NCBI GenBank assembly: GCA_021793405.1
Contig: JAJYSV010000013.1
Span: 1 to 64,000 of the forward strand
DNA length: 64,000 bases
Direction of reading: 5' to 3'
DNA from: Acidobacteriota bacterium
GTDB taxonomy: Bacteria > Acidobacteriota > Terriglobia > Terriglobales > Acidobacteriaceae
In this document: in pieces, positions 46,222-54,884 of the stretch
Layout: each line of letters begins with the position of its first letter
How positions within the stretch are numbered: position 1 is the first letter of the stretch
The notes under the pieces: model-generated
Told to the model about the DNA's origin: nothing
What the model saw: the letters and a program-made list of their open reading frames with translations, nothing else
Databases searched by the model: none
Translations under genes and position numbers: made by a program

Positions 46222-46784
46222 GACGAACGAGGTGTACCAGCCCTACCCTGGACAAACTGGCGGACCGCGGCATCGGTTTTGACCGGGCCTACGCGACGAC
46301 TCCACTCTGCGTCCCGAGCCGTACAACCATGTTGACCGGTAGATGGCCGGAGGCGCATCACGTCCGCATGAACCTGGATGCCAACGATGCGTACTACGAA
46401 AAGAACGTGTACCAGGTAGCCAAGGGAATGGGCTATCAGACCGGGCTGGCAGGCAAGAACCACACTTTTTTGCGCAAGGGGGACCTGGATTACTGGAGGC
46501 CCTACATGCATTGGGAAGGATATAAAGGCCCCGATGCACCCAAGGCCTACTACGAATATGACCAGTGGATGCGCGGGTTGGATGCCGAAGCAGCGTCGAC
46601 TCCGACTCCTTTTCCAGTTGAGGTGGGATATCCGTACAGGATTGTCTCGGACGCAATCGAATTTATGGACCAGGCTGGAAGCCAGCCCTTCATCCTCCAG
46701 GTCGGCTTTCCTCTGCTCCAGTTCTTGCTTCGTTTGCAGTCCATTGGGAGGTGCACCGTCGGCAATATCAGATTTAACCTATAA
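46222..46784 (+). pseudogene. truncated sulfatase
   Basis: The reading frame contains a sulfatase core without its start and end. SPTLDKLADRGIGFDRAY is followed by the formylglycine motif C-V-P-S-R (LCVPSRTTMLTGR) and VAKGMGYQTGLAGKNH. About 35 expected N-terminal residues with the first metal-binding Asp pair are missing. After PFILQVGFP at about 46710 the homology stops and the frame ends in unrelated residues. It lies directly behind the GH79-like gene and faces the GH127-like gene. Confidence 0.8.
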
Positions 46785-46812
46785 ACACCCTATCCCCCGA
46801 CACACTTTCAGA

Positions 46813-49356
46813 CTACGCATTCGATTCTCTGCCGCCCGCATCGATCACCGGAAAACATGTGAACTCTTCTTGATCCACCTGCCAATACGGCATATAGACC
46901 GTGCCTGGATTTCCCTTCACTGTGAAATGAAGAGGAGAGCCCGGCTTCGGTGTGAGTTGATGGATGAGTTCGTCGGGATGCGAACCACTCGGTATGTGCA
47001 AGACTGCATCTTTCGATCCGACTGCCGCATAGAGTAGTGGTCCGTATGTCAGCGAATAGCGCTTGTGTCCCGGTATCTGGTCCGCTCCTGTGTACTCCGC
47101 GATCGAAAATCCTGCGGGCAACGTAAAAGTCACCACGTCTCCACTGGACCAGACGCGGTCGAGCGTCAGAAAGGATCCTGGTTGCCCCGCCACGGGGGCT
47201 GACTTGTTCACGACGACTTCCATTTGTTTCGTGGCCCATGATGGCACTCGCACACGCAGCTTCATGGATGTAGGTCGTGCTACAGTGACGGTCAACTTGA
47301 CATGATGCTCAAATGGAAACTTCGTTTCCATTTGGATGTTGAGCGACTCACCATTGAGCTTCCATGAAAGAGTTGAAGGCTCAAACAAATTTACATAAAC
47401 TCCATCAGGCGCGATCGAATAAATATGTTCCGGCAGCGAGCCGATTAACCTCGTTCCCTGTCCTTCGCAGCAGGTATTGATCCGCGTGCCTTTCTCTTTG
47501 TTGCCGACGAGGATTGTGTGATAGCGAAGGCCATCAGTTCCGTCCTGATTTGCCATCGCGACGTTATAGATAGATTTTTCGATCTCGGTCGCGTAACGCT
47601 CCTGATCGGGAGCCATCAACTGAAATCGCTGGCTGAGGAATGTCCAGAATGAACTGCCACAAAATTCTCCGAGCTTTTGTGTCAACGAGTTTGAATTCGG
47701 TGGATCATAATTGTACTCAATGATGGAAATGGAGCCGCCCGGCTGCTCCCAGTGCTGGTTGTACATGTCCCAGGCGGCTTTTACTCCGTCATACCATCGC
47801 GTATCACCGGTGGCCCGGTACATGTCTAGATAGGCTTCCAGGTTTGTGAGCAGATAGCAGTGCGGACGGTCATAGGGATACTGCCAGATTTGATCTTTAT
47901 CCTTGCCAGCCAATGACTTAAGCCAATCGGCTTCAAGAAAATAGCGTTGAATTACCTGAACATCGGCGGCCTTGCCGACAGGCGTAAAATGCATCCGCGT
48001 ATTTGCGATCATTCCTTGCCCACCCTGGACTGCCCCTCGCATCAGGTTCGGCAAATACTCGCATTGATTGAACCAATCGTAATTTCCCCGCAGCAATTGA
48101 AAAGCCTGCGGATTTCCAGCATATCCAGCTTCGATCAGACCATGGGTAAGCCAGGCACGTGTATAAGCGCCGCGCTCAGAATAAAAAATCGTATCTTCTG
48201 GATATGCCATAACATATCCGTTGGGCTGCTGACATTCCGCAATTCCTTCAACAACAGCATTAAATCGGCTACGCAACTCTGGATCGTCTATCCAGCGCAG
48301 GGTGTTACCCGATCCCATCAGAAAACGCCCAGCGTTGGACCCAGCCAGATCGCTTTCCCAGAACTTATTCGGCACATGGGAACTTGGAGGAACAGGCTTG
48401 CCCGCCCTCTCACGAAACTGCAACAACAGGTCGTTCACTGTGAAGGAATCCAGCAGGTACGCAATATTGTTCCGCATGGTGGTTTCGAAAAGGCCGCCAT
48501 GCAGCGTCACCCCGGACAGTGGGGCCTGCGCGGCATACTCAACCTTCCTCCATGTCGCGGCATCGGTCACAAAGTCTGCCCGGTCTCGATGAACATATTC
48601 CGTCTCAATCCGCTCCGGCCGGGTAAGTTGCTGCAAATCTTCCGGATAGCTGAACGTCGCATCCCCAGAAACATGCCGCCCCACCGCATTGTCTTTACCG
48701 TTCGTGAGAACGGAAATTCTGGATAAAGCAAACCAATAACTTCCCGGTGCGGAGCGAGGAGGTATCAACTCTGGCGAGTCGACATTGCTCCGCGTCCACT
48801 CTGGTGCAGGGAACTTCGTTACTGTTAATCGAACATAGCGTGCCTTCCCCTTTGAACTGGAAATACTGACAATCCTGTCTTGTGGATTGGAGAAATCCTT
48901 CTGAGTATGATCGACGATAACTTGAGGGCTGCGAAAATCAGCATCGTTCGCCGACTCAAGCTTGAAGCGCACTGGGAAGCCTTCGCCGGCGTAGTACGCA
49001 TCTTGGCCCGGTATCATCCGTTCGTTTGCAGGAAACAGTCTTACCTCTTCAATGAACTGCGGCTCCGCCAAGTCAATCTGTACCCAGGACACTGTATCCG
49101 CGGCTTTGGCTGGTCTGGAGCGGTACGGGCGATAGCGAAACGTCGGGGTCGCAGCAATTCTGTCCTCCGTCAGGCAGACGACCGCGCCAGCCGCAATGGG
49201 CAAGGCGTACAGCGCGTCGGACAGCAGGACATCTTTCAGCGCGAGTCCTCCTCCAGCAGCAAATGCGGCAGATTGGATAAATTTGCGCCGACTCACACCT
49301 GAGTTCTTATCGCCCGATATAGCTCTTGACGAGGGTGCTTCTCTTTTTTGGCGCAT
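46813..49356 (-). CDS. secreted GH127-like (DUF1680) beta-L-arabinofuranosidase with N-terminal discoidin-like domain
   Basis: An 847-residue exported protein with a Tat signal (SRRKFIQSAAFAAGGGLAL). Residues about 55-225 form a beta-rich segment (WVQIDLAEPQFIEEVRLFPA, ARYVRLTVTKF) like F5/8-type carbohydrate-binding domains. The (alpha/alpha)6 catalytic domain follows. It carries the zinc-cysteine set of GH127: Glu-x-Cys in LGEFCGSSF and the double Cys in NTCCEGQGTR. Start ATG at 49356 follows GAAGGATTAC; a start 16 residues upstream (49404) is weaker. It would release L-arabinofuranose, by family. Confidence 0.83.
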   Translation of the reverse strand: MRQKREAPSSRAISGDKNSGVSRRKFIQSAAFAAGGGLALKDVLLSDALYALPIAAGAVVCLTEDRIAATPTFRYRPYRSRPAKAADTVSWVQIDLAEPQFIEEVRLFPANERMIPGQDAYYAGEGFPVRFKLESANDADFRSPQVIVDHTQKDFSNPQDRIVSISSSKGKARYVRLTVTKFPAPEWTRSNVDSPELIPPRSAPGSYWFALSRISVLTNGKDNAVGRHVSGDATFSYPEDLQQLTRPERIETEYVHRDRADFVTDAATWRKVEYAAQAPLSGVTLHGGLFETTMRNNIAYLLDSFTVNDLLLQFRERAGKPVPPSSHVPNKFWESDLAGSNAGRFLMGSGNTLRWIDDPELRSRFNAVVEGIAECQQPNGYVMAYPEDTIFYSERGAYTRAWLTHGLIEAGYAGNPQAFQLLRGNYDWFNQCEYLPNLMRGAVQGGQGMIANTRMHFTPVGKAADVQVIQRYFLEADWLKSLAGKDKDQIWQYPYDRPHCYLLTNLEAYLDMYRATGDTRWYDGVKAAWDMYNQHWEQPGGSISIIEYNYDPPNSNSLTQKLGEFCGSSFWTFLSQRFQLMAPDQERYATEIEKSIYNVAMANQDGTDGLRYHTILVGNKEKGTRINTCCEGQGTRLIGSLPEHIYSIAPDGVYVNLFEPSTLSWKLNGESLNIQMETKFPFEHHVKLTVTVARPTSMKLRVRVPSWATKQMEVVVNKSAPVAGQPGSFLTLDRVWSSGDVVTFTLPAGFSIAEYTGADQIPGHKRYSLTYGPLLYAAVGSKDAVLHIPSGSHPDELIHQLTPKPGSPLHFTVKGNPGTVYMPYWQVDQEEFTCFPVIDAGGRESNA

Positions 49357-49404
49357 ATGTAATCCTTCAAAGACAATATGTTCTTTCTGGAAATAGTTTT
49401 TCAT

Positions 49405-49691
49405 CCAAACTCTAGTGAAGGACGAGAACTTTTGTCAATCGGCGCCCACCATCACTCGTGGAGCGCGTATTCAAAGTGCCCAATTGCAGGATCTCGCAGG
49501 ATGCGATCCTGTCGTTCTCTCCACCCCCTGACAATTACATTTTCCATGCTCTTTTAGCGCGATCCTGATCTCCTACTAGATGTTGTATTGAAGGAGTTTT
49601 TCTATTGACACACATGCAATCCCTCTGATTTACTTGCTTCCGTTATCAAGGCACCTGCTTTAAGCAAGGCCTATGCGATGCATTTAATCGG
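49405..49691. other. divergent intergenic region before the TonB receptor
   Basis: No gene is supported. A small inverted repeat (AGGATC 49488-49493 / GATCCT 49505-49510) is present. TTGACA at 49605-49610 with TTTACT 18 bases later is a possible promoter for the plus-strand receptor. Confidence 0.4.
49605..49634 (+). promoter_or_regulatory. possible promoter of the Oar-like receptor gene
   Basis: A consensus -35 TTGACA (49605-49610) is followed after 18 bases by TTTACT (4 of 6 match to TATAAT). The leader to the start codon would be about 150 bases and includes the sulfatase remnant. Confidence 0.35.
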
Positions 49692-49799
49692 TTCGACGAA
49701 TCGCACGAAATAACTAACTTCAAAGCCAAGCCGGAAGACGTTTTGAAGCCGTTGGCGCTCCAGGCATTGGGGAATGGGAGCAAATATGCAAAAGCGTAA
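49692..49799 (+). pseudogene. C-terminal sulfatase remnant before the TonB receptor
   Basis: This frame reads FDESHEITNFKAKPEDVLK and stops inside the receptor gene. It matches the last residues of the sulfatase at 54885-56513 (FDRSRGITSFPNKPEDVLK). The DNA is identical over 18 bases (49731-49748 and 56481-56498). It is the tail of a second copy of that sulfatase, whose main part is gone. Confidence 0.7.
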
Positions 49800-52700
49800 A
49801 CTTAGCAGTTCCCCCGCAATTGTCGTTTGGCTGATGTTTGTCGTGACGACGGCCTTAGCTCCGTTGCCCCTCACGGCTCAAACCTCTTTGGGAACCTCGA
49901 GTGTTGGGGGAATGGTGTTCGATCCCTCTGCCCTTGGCGTTCCTGGCGCAGCCGTCCAACTGTTCGACACGCAACGCGGCACAACGCGTAATACAGTGAC
50001 TAACCAACAGGGCGCATACCTGTTTACCGCTGTACTGCCCGGAATTTACACATTAAGGGTTCAACAAAAAGGATTTCGAGAGGCGAGTATTCAAAATGTG
50101 AGAGTAATCATCGACCAGCTCGCCACAGTAAACGTGACACTGCAGGTCGGTACGATCTCGCAGTCCGTGACCGTAAACTCGGCAGGCTCTACGCCCCTGC
50201 TTGATACGACCACAAATTCCTTGGGGACAGTTATGAGTAATGTCCACGTGGAGCAACTTCCCTTAAACGGCCGGGATTTTTTACAGCTTGCTACCCTTGT
50301 GAGCGGCAGTCAGGAGCCGACGGGGGGATCGGATATGGTTACGGCCCAGACCGGACACAGCAACATGACCATCAGCGTCACTGGTGCCAATCAATTTGAG
50401 ACAAGCTATTTCATCGACGGCATAGCGACACGAGGATCGCGTATTGGAAACTCCTCGATCAATGAGTCGGTAGCCGCCATCGATCAATTCAAGATCGAAT
50501 TGGGTTTCTTCATGCCCGATCTGGGCCCGAATGCAGGGATCGTCGATGTCCTGACGAAATCGGGAACAAATGCTTTCCACGGGGAAGCTTATGAGTTCCT
50601 ACGTAACACTGTTATGAATGGAACAAACTACTTTGCTACAAAACCACAAATATTACAGCGCAATCAATTCGGCGTTTCAGTGGGCGGCCCGATCATTATC
50701 CCGAAACTGATAAATGGACGTAACAAGCTCTGGTTTTTCACCAACTATGAGGGTACCCGTCAGGTAACGCAAACCGTGGCGAGCGCATACGCGCCGACAC
50801 AAGCAATGATGAATGGCGACTTCAGCGGCGAAGCGTCAAGCATCACCATATACAACCCGTTTAGTTACGATGCAGCGACAGGCACTCGGGCCCCATTTGC
50901 AGGCAATATTATTCCGCCAAATCTAATCAATCCAATTTCCACAAAGCTCCTGTCTTACTATCTGCCAGGCACAAACTATAACGAACGGCCAAACAACCTC
51001 GTCGGCTATCCGAGAGACACATTTAACGACAATCAGTTCACCATTCGCACAGATGCGACCATCAACCCGCAGCAGTCGCTGTTTGCCACCGTGATCCATG
51101 AAAATTCTCCTGTAATCAATCTCGGCCTGATGCCCTTGACCGGTGCCAGCTTTCCGCTCGTTTCCGACTTGGCGGTCTTGCAGCATACACTGGTCATCGG
51201 ATCGAACATAGTCAACATTGCGCGTCTTGGCTGGAATCGGATATTAACGCAGGATAATGGCCAAGGGGAGTCCGGACCTGCTCTCGAAAAGGAATTGGGA
51301 ATTCCCGGAACGGTCGATCCTCATGGTATTCCGGGTATCGGAATTGCTGGTTTCGGCGGATTCGGACGATCGTCTGGATTGTTAGGAAATACGGACAACA
51401 ACTATCAGCTAAATGATGCGCTGAATTACTCGAGAGGAAAACATAACATCTCGTTTGGCATAGGCATTTATTACGTTCGTTCGATACAGAACAATGCAAA
51501 TGCGAACTCGGTGGGATCCCTAACGTTTAACCCTGTATTTTCAGCACAACTTGCGCCTGGCCCACACGGGCCTACGCCCGTGCCTGGGACGGGTAACGCG
51601 TTGGCGGATTTCCTCTTGGGCATGCCTGTCTCCGGGGCAGTCGTCGGCTTCCAGCCCATGCACTACAGCTATGCTGAATACTTTCCTCACTTTCAGGATT
51701 CCTGGCGCTTGACACCAAATCTGACGATCAATTACGGGATGTCCTGGGATTACGCGAGTGTCCCAAAGCCGCTCGGGCCAGATGCCAAGATACCCCATGA
51801 CTTCAACTTTTCCACTGGACTGCTGCAGTATGCTGGATTGGGTCAAGTAAGTCCGCAGATCGTAAAGCCGGATTACACCAGCTTCACGCCTCGATTGGGC
51901 TTCGCTTGGCAACCAGGTTTTGTGACAAATACAGTCATTCGCGCAGGTGCAGGGATGTATTACTCGCAAAAAGGCCTGATTGAAACGCAATTCACCTATC
52001 TCGCACCGCCATTTGAAACTGCTCACTCGTTCACCAACAATCAGTTTTCTCCACTGCCCACCTACTACTTCGGAAATCCAGTAGCCGCGGATAATGTCTT
52101 TCCTGTTGTTCCACTTCAGCCGCTGACCGACACATTCGCGAAAACTCTTCCCTCCGGATTCACTCCATTTGCCGTGAATCCAAACAGTAGAGTTCCCTAC
52201 GTTACACAATGGACCGCTTCCGTGCAGCACACTTTTGGACGAAATGATATGGTCGAAGCGGACTATATAGGGAACAGTGCGCATGAACAGCAGAATCGGT
52301 ACGACGCAAATCAATGCGCGACTGGTGTGGGAGATTCCCGCGCGGCCGCAGCTATACCCGCAAATCTATTCTGTAATAATGCAGACAAGCCATATCCCAA
52401 CTACGGCTTTATATTGTATTCAAATACGAATGGCAATATGAGCTACGAAGCCCTCAGCCTGAAATATCAGCACCAGCTTTCGCAAGGGTTGACGATCCTC
52501 GGTAACTATACGTACTCAAAAACGCTCAGTGATTCCTGGGAAACTGCAACGAGCACGGTGAACCAGATTGCTACCTGCCGTCGCTGCGATAAAGGTCCAG
52601 TATCGTACGACATACCGCAGCAGTTTATAGTCTCCGCGATCTATGAACTGCCATTTGGGCGCGGGCGCATGCTCGGCAACAATATGCCGCGTGCCGTCGA

Positions 52701-53160
52701 TTTGTTTCTGGGTGGTTGGCGAATAGGGGATATCACAACTTTCTCTACAGGATCGGCATTCACAGTGACGTCTCCAAATAATACCGGCGCACCCTTTACA
52801 CAGGTCCGCGCAAATCGGTTGTGCAATGGAAAAGACAGTCACTTCAGCGGCAATCTCAGGTCCAATGGGTTCATCGATTTCAATACCGCCTGCTTCGCCA
52901 CACCGGCACCGGGCTATTTCGGCACTTCTCCACGGGGCGTTCTCTTCGGACCAGGAACGGACAACTCGGACATGAGTATCGCCAAGCAAGTACCACTTGT
53001 CAATCGGTTGACCTTTGAATTGAGGGGCGAGTTTTTCAACGCTTTTAATCACACGAATTTTGGAAACCCAGACAGCAATACAGGAGACAGGACTTTTGGC
53101 CGTGTGTCTAATGCGGCGGATCCTCGCTTGATCCAGGTGGCTGGCAGATTAATCTGGTAG
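49786..53160 (+). CDS. Oar-like TonB-dependent receptor with carboxypeptidase regulatory-like domain
   Basis: A 1124-residue outer-membrane beta-barrel. The signal peptide ends near TAQ (about residue 32). A carboxypeptidase-regulatory-like fold (SVGGMVFDPSALGVPGAAVQ to GTISQSVTV) occupies about 38-125. A plug with LPLNGRDFLQLATL and then a long barrel follow, ending in the aromatic AGRLIW. Length and order match the acidobacterial Oar-like family. No SusD-like lipoprotein is adjacent. ATG 49786 follows GGGAG; the ATG 12 bases upstream is less well placed. It likely imports oligosaccharides released by the neighbouring enzymes. Confidence 0.9.
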   Translation: MQKRKLSSSPAIVVWLMFVVTTALAPLPLTAQTSLGTSSVGGMVFDPSALGVPGAAVQLFDTQRGTTRNTVTNQQGAYLFTAVLPGIYTLRVQQKGFREASIQNVRVIIDQLATVNVTLQVGTISQSVTVNSAGSTPLLDTTTNSLGTVMSNVHVEQLPLNGRDFLQLATLVSGSQEPTGGSDMVTAQTGHSNMTISVTGANQFETSYFIDGIATRGSRIGNSSINESVAAIDQFKIELGFFMPDLGPNAGIVDVLTKSGTNAFHGEAYEFLRNTVMNGTNYFATKPQILQRNQFGVSVGGPIIIPKLINGRNKLWFFTNYEGTRQVTQTVASAYAPTQAMMNGDFSGEASSITIYNPFSYDAATGTRAPFAGNIIPPNLINPISTKLLSYYLPGTNYNERPNNLVGYPRDTFNDNQFTIRTDATINPQQSLFATVIHENSPVINLGLMPLTGASFPLVSDLAVLQHTLVIGSNIVNIARLGWNRILTQDNGQGESGPALEKELGIPGTVDPHGIPGIGIAGFGGFGRSSGLLGNTDNNYQLNDALNYSRGKHNISFGIGIYYVRSIQNNANANSVGSLTFNPVFSAQLAPGPHGPTPVPGTGNALADFLLGMPVSGAVVGFQPMHYSYAEYFPHFQDSWRLTPNLTINYGMSWDYASVPKPLGPDAKIPHDFNFSTGLLQYAGLGQVSPQIVKPDYTSFTPRLGFAWQPGFVTNTVIRAGAGMYYSQKGLIETQFTYLAPPFETAHSFTNNQFSPLPTYYFGNPVAADNVFPVVPLQPLTDTFAKTLPSGFTPFAVNPNSRVPYVTQWTASVQHTFGRNDMVEADYIGNSAHEQQNRYDANQCATGVGDSRAAAAIPANLFCNNADKPYPNYGFILYSNTNGNMSYEALSLKYQHQLSQGLTILGNYTYSKTLSDSWETATSTVNQIATCRRCDKGPVSYDIPQQFIVSAIYELPFGRGRMLGNNMPRAVDLFLGGWRIGDITTFSTGSAFTVTSPNNTGAPFTQVRANRLCNGKDSHFSGNLRSNGFIDFNTACFATPAPGYFGTSPRGVLFGPGTDNSDMSIAKQVPLVNRLTFELRGEFFNAFNHTNFGNPDSNTGDRTFGRVSNAADPRLIQVAGRLIW

Positions 53161-53282
53161 CTGTTAATCGATAATTCTTCGATGGTGGCAAAGCTCCCTT
53201 TAGCAAGGATCCGACCTGGGAACAGGTACCCATATCGAACTCAGCACTCATGTCATTACTGGTAACATAAGGCGATGAATAT

Positions 53283-54731
53283 ATGGATTACTCAAGAAGA
53301 AGTTTTTTAGAGCTAGCATCCATTGCTGCAGCTTCTAAGATGATGCCTATTGTGAAGTCGGCACAAGAGCGAAAACCACCTAATATTCTACTGATGTTGG
53401 GAGATGATCACCGCTGGGATGCGCTGGGATGCATGGGGAATTCCGTAATCCACACCCCTCATCTAGACAATCTCGCCCGCGACGGTGTGATTTTTGACAA
53501 CCATTTCACGACAACGCCTATCTGTTGTGCAAGTCGTGCAAGTATCATGCTGAGTCAGTATGCGGGCACGACTGGAATTTACGACTTCGCTACACCGCTG
53601 AACCCAGATCAGGTCCAGCAGACTTATTGGATGCAATTGAAGCAGGCCGGATACCAGATTGGCTTCATCGGAAAGTTCGGTGTCGGAAATACGATGCCGA
53701 GTGAGGCGTTCGATTATTGGAAAGGATTTCCCGGACAAGGGAATTATTTTCCAGACGGTCCAGATGGACCTCATTTGACAAATATCATGCGCGATCAAGC
53801 GAGCGAATTCATCCAGAACGCGCCAAAAGATAAACCATTCTGTTTGTCAATCAGCTTCAAAGCACCTCATGTACAAGATCAAGATCCCAAGCAATACTTG
53901 CCCTCCAGAAATACCCTTTCCTTGTATAAAGACGTGAGTATTCCGCCTCATGGACGTGCCGGAACAAACGACATCGATCGGTTTCCACTAGCCATTCAAC
54001 ACTCCGAAAATAGGCACAGATGGGGCGTTAGATTTGCAACGCCAGATATATATCAAGCCTCGATGAAGGGTTATTATCGCCTGATTAGCGGAATTGATGC
54101 TGCTGTCGCGTCCATACGTGAAACTCTAGCGCAACAAGGATTAGCTGAGAATACGATCATCGTATATTCAGCGGATCACGGAATATTCAATGGCGAGCAT
54201 GGCATGGCGGGTAAATGGTATGCGCATGAAGAATCGATACGAATGCCACTTATCATATACGATCCACGCTTACCGGAAAGTGCTCGCGGCCAGCGTAGAA
54301 AAGCGATGACACTGAACATCGACCTGCATCCGACACTTCTAGAAATGGCAGGCCTGAAGCCACCGGAGTCAGCGCAGGGACAAAGCCTGATCAATCTTCT
54401 TCATGAGGATCATCCCGATTTTAGACCGGCATTCTTCATCGAACATCATTTTCCGTATCGAGGATGGATTCCGTCGAGCGAAGGTATTCGAACAAAAAGA
54501 TGGAAATATATAGTCTACACAGACGACGCAGCCCCCTACGAAGAGCTTTACGATCTCATGAATGATCCGTTCGAGACCCGGAACCTCATCGGCCAGGCTC
54601 AATACTCCCGTCAACAGAGTGCGTTGACCAGTTACAGGAAGATATGGAGAGATAGTTTGCACAAAGCAAACGGACACTGGATGGAGCCGATTAACGAAAA
54701 AGATCTTCAACAAATTGACCTAACGGCATAA
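53283..54731 (+). CDS. sulfatase (arylsulfatase A fold), Tat-exported
   Basis: A 482-residue sulfatase. A twin-arginine start (YSRRSFLELASIAAASKM) suggests folded export. Metal ligands begin with LGDDHRWDALG (D41, D42). The formylglycine motif is C81-C82-A83-S84-R85 (C-x-A-x-R variant), converted by a maturase not present in this window. GKFGVGN and IVYSADHGIFNGEHG follow, with IRTKRWKYIVY near the end. It hydrolyses sulfate esters on a carbohydrate. It lies 122 bases after the TonB receptor. The gene is clearly A/T-richer than the first 38 kb. Confidence 0.9.
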   Translation: MDYSRRSFLELASIAAASKMMPIVKSAQERKPPNILLMLGDDHRWDALGCMGNSVIHTPHLDNLARDGVIFDNHFTTTPICCASRASIMLSQYAGTTGIYDFATPLNPDQVQQTYWMQLKQAGYQIGFIGKFGVGNTMPSEAFDYWKGFPGQGNYFPDGPDGPHLTNIMRDQASEFIQNAPKDKPFCLSISFKAPHVQDQDPKQYLPSRNTLSLYKDVSIPPHGRAGTNDIDRFPLAIQHSENRHRWGVRFATPDIYQASMKGYYRLISGIDAAVASIRETLAQQGLAENTIIVYSADHGIFNGEHGMAGKWYAHEESIRMPLIIYDPRLPESARGQRRKAMTLNIDLHPTLLEMAGLKPPESAQGQSLINLLHEDHPDFRPAFFIEHHFPYRGWIPSSEGIRTKRWKYIVYTDDAAPYEELYDLMNDPFETRNLIGQAQYSRQQSALTSYRKIWRDSLHKANGHWMEPINEKDLQQIDLTA

Positions 54732-54884
54732 TCATTAACGTAAGCGGGGATTGGGCATGCTGGGATTCAACAGTTTCATTACGGATTTCAAAGAAGTGAG
54801 TTTCAGAGCAGGGCGTTGGCAACAGTATGCCTGCCAAGTTAGTTCGACTGCAATCGATAAGTCAGCAAATTTCGGAAGGACTGG

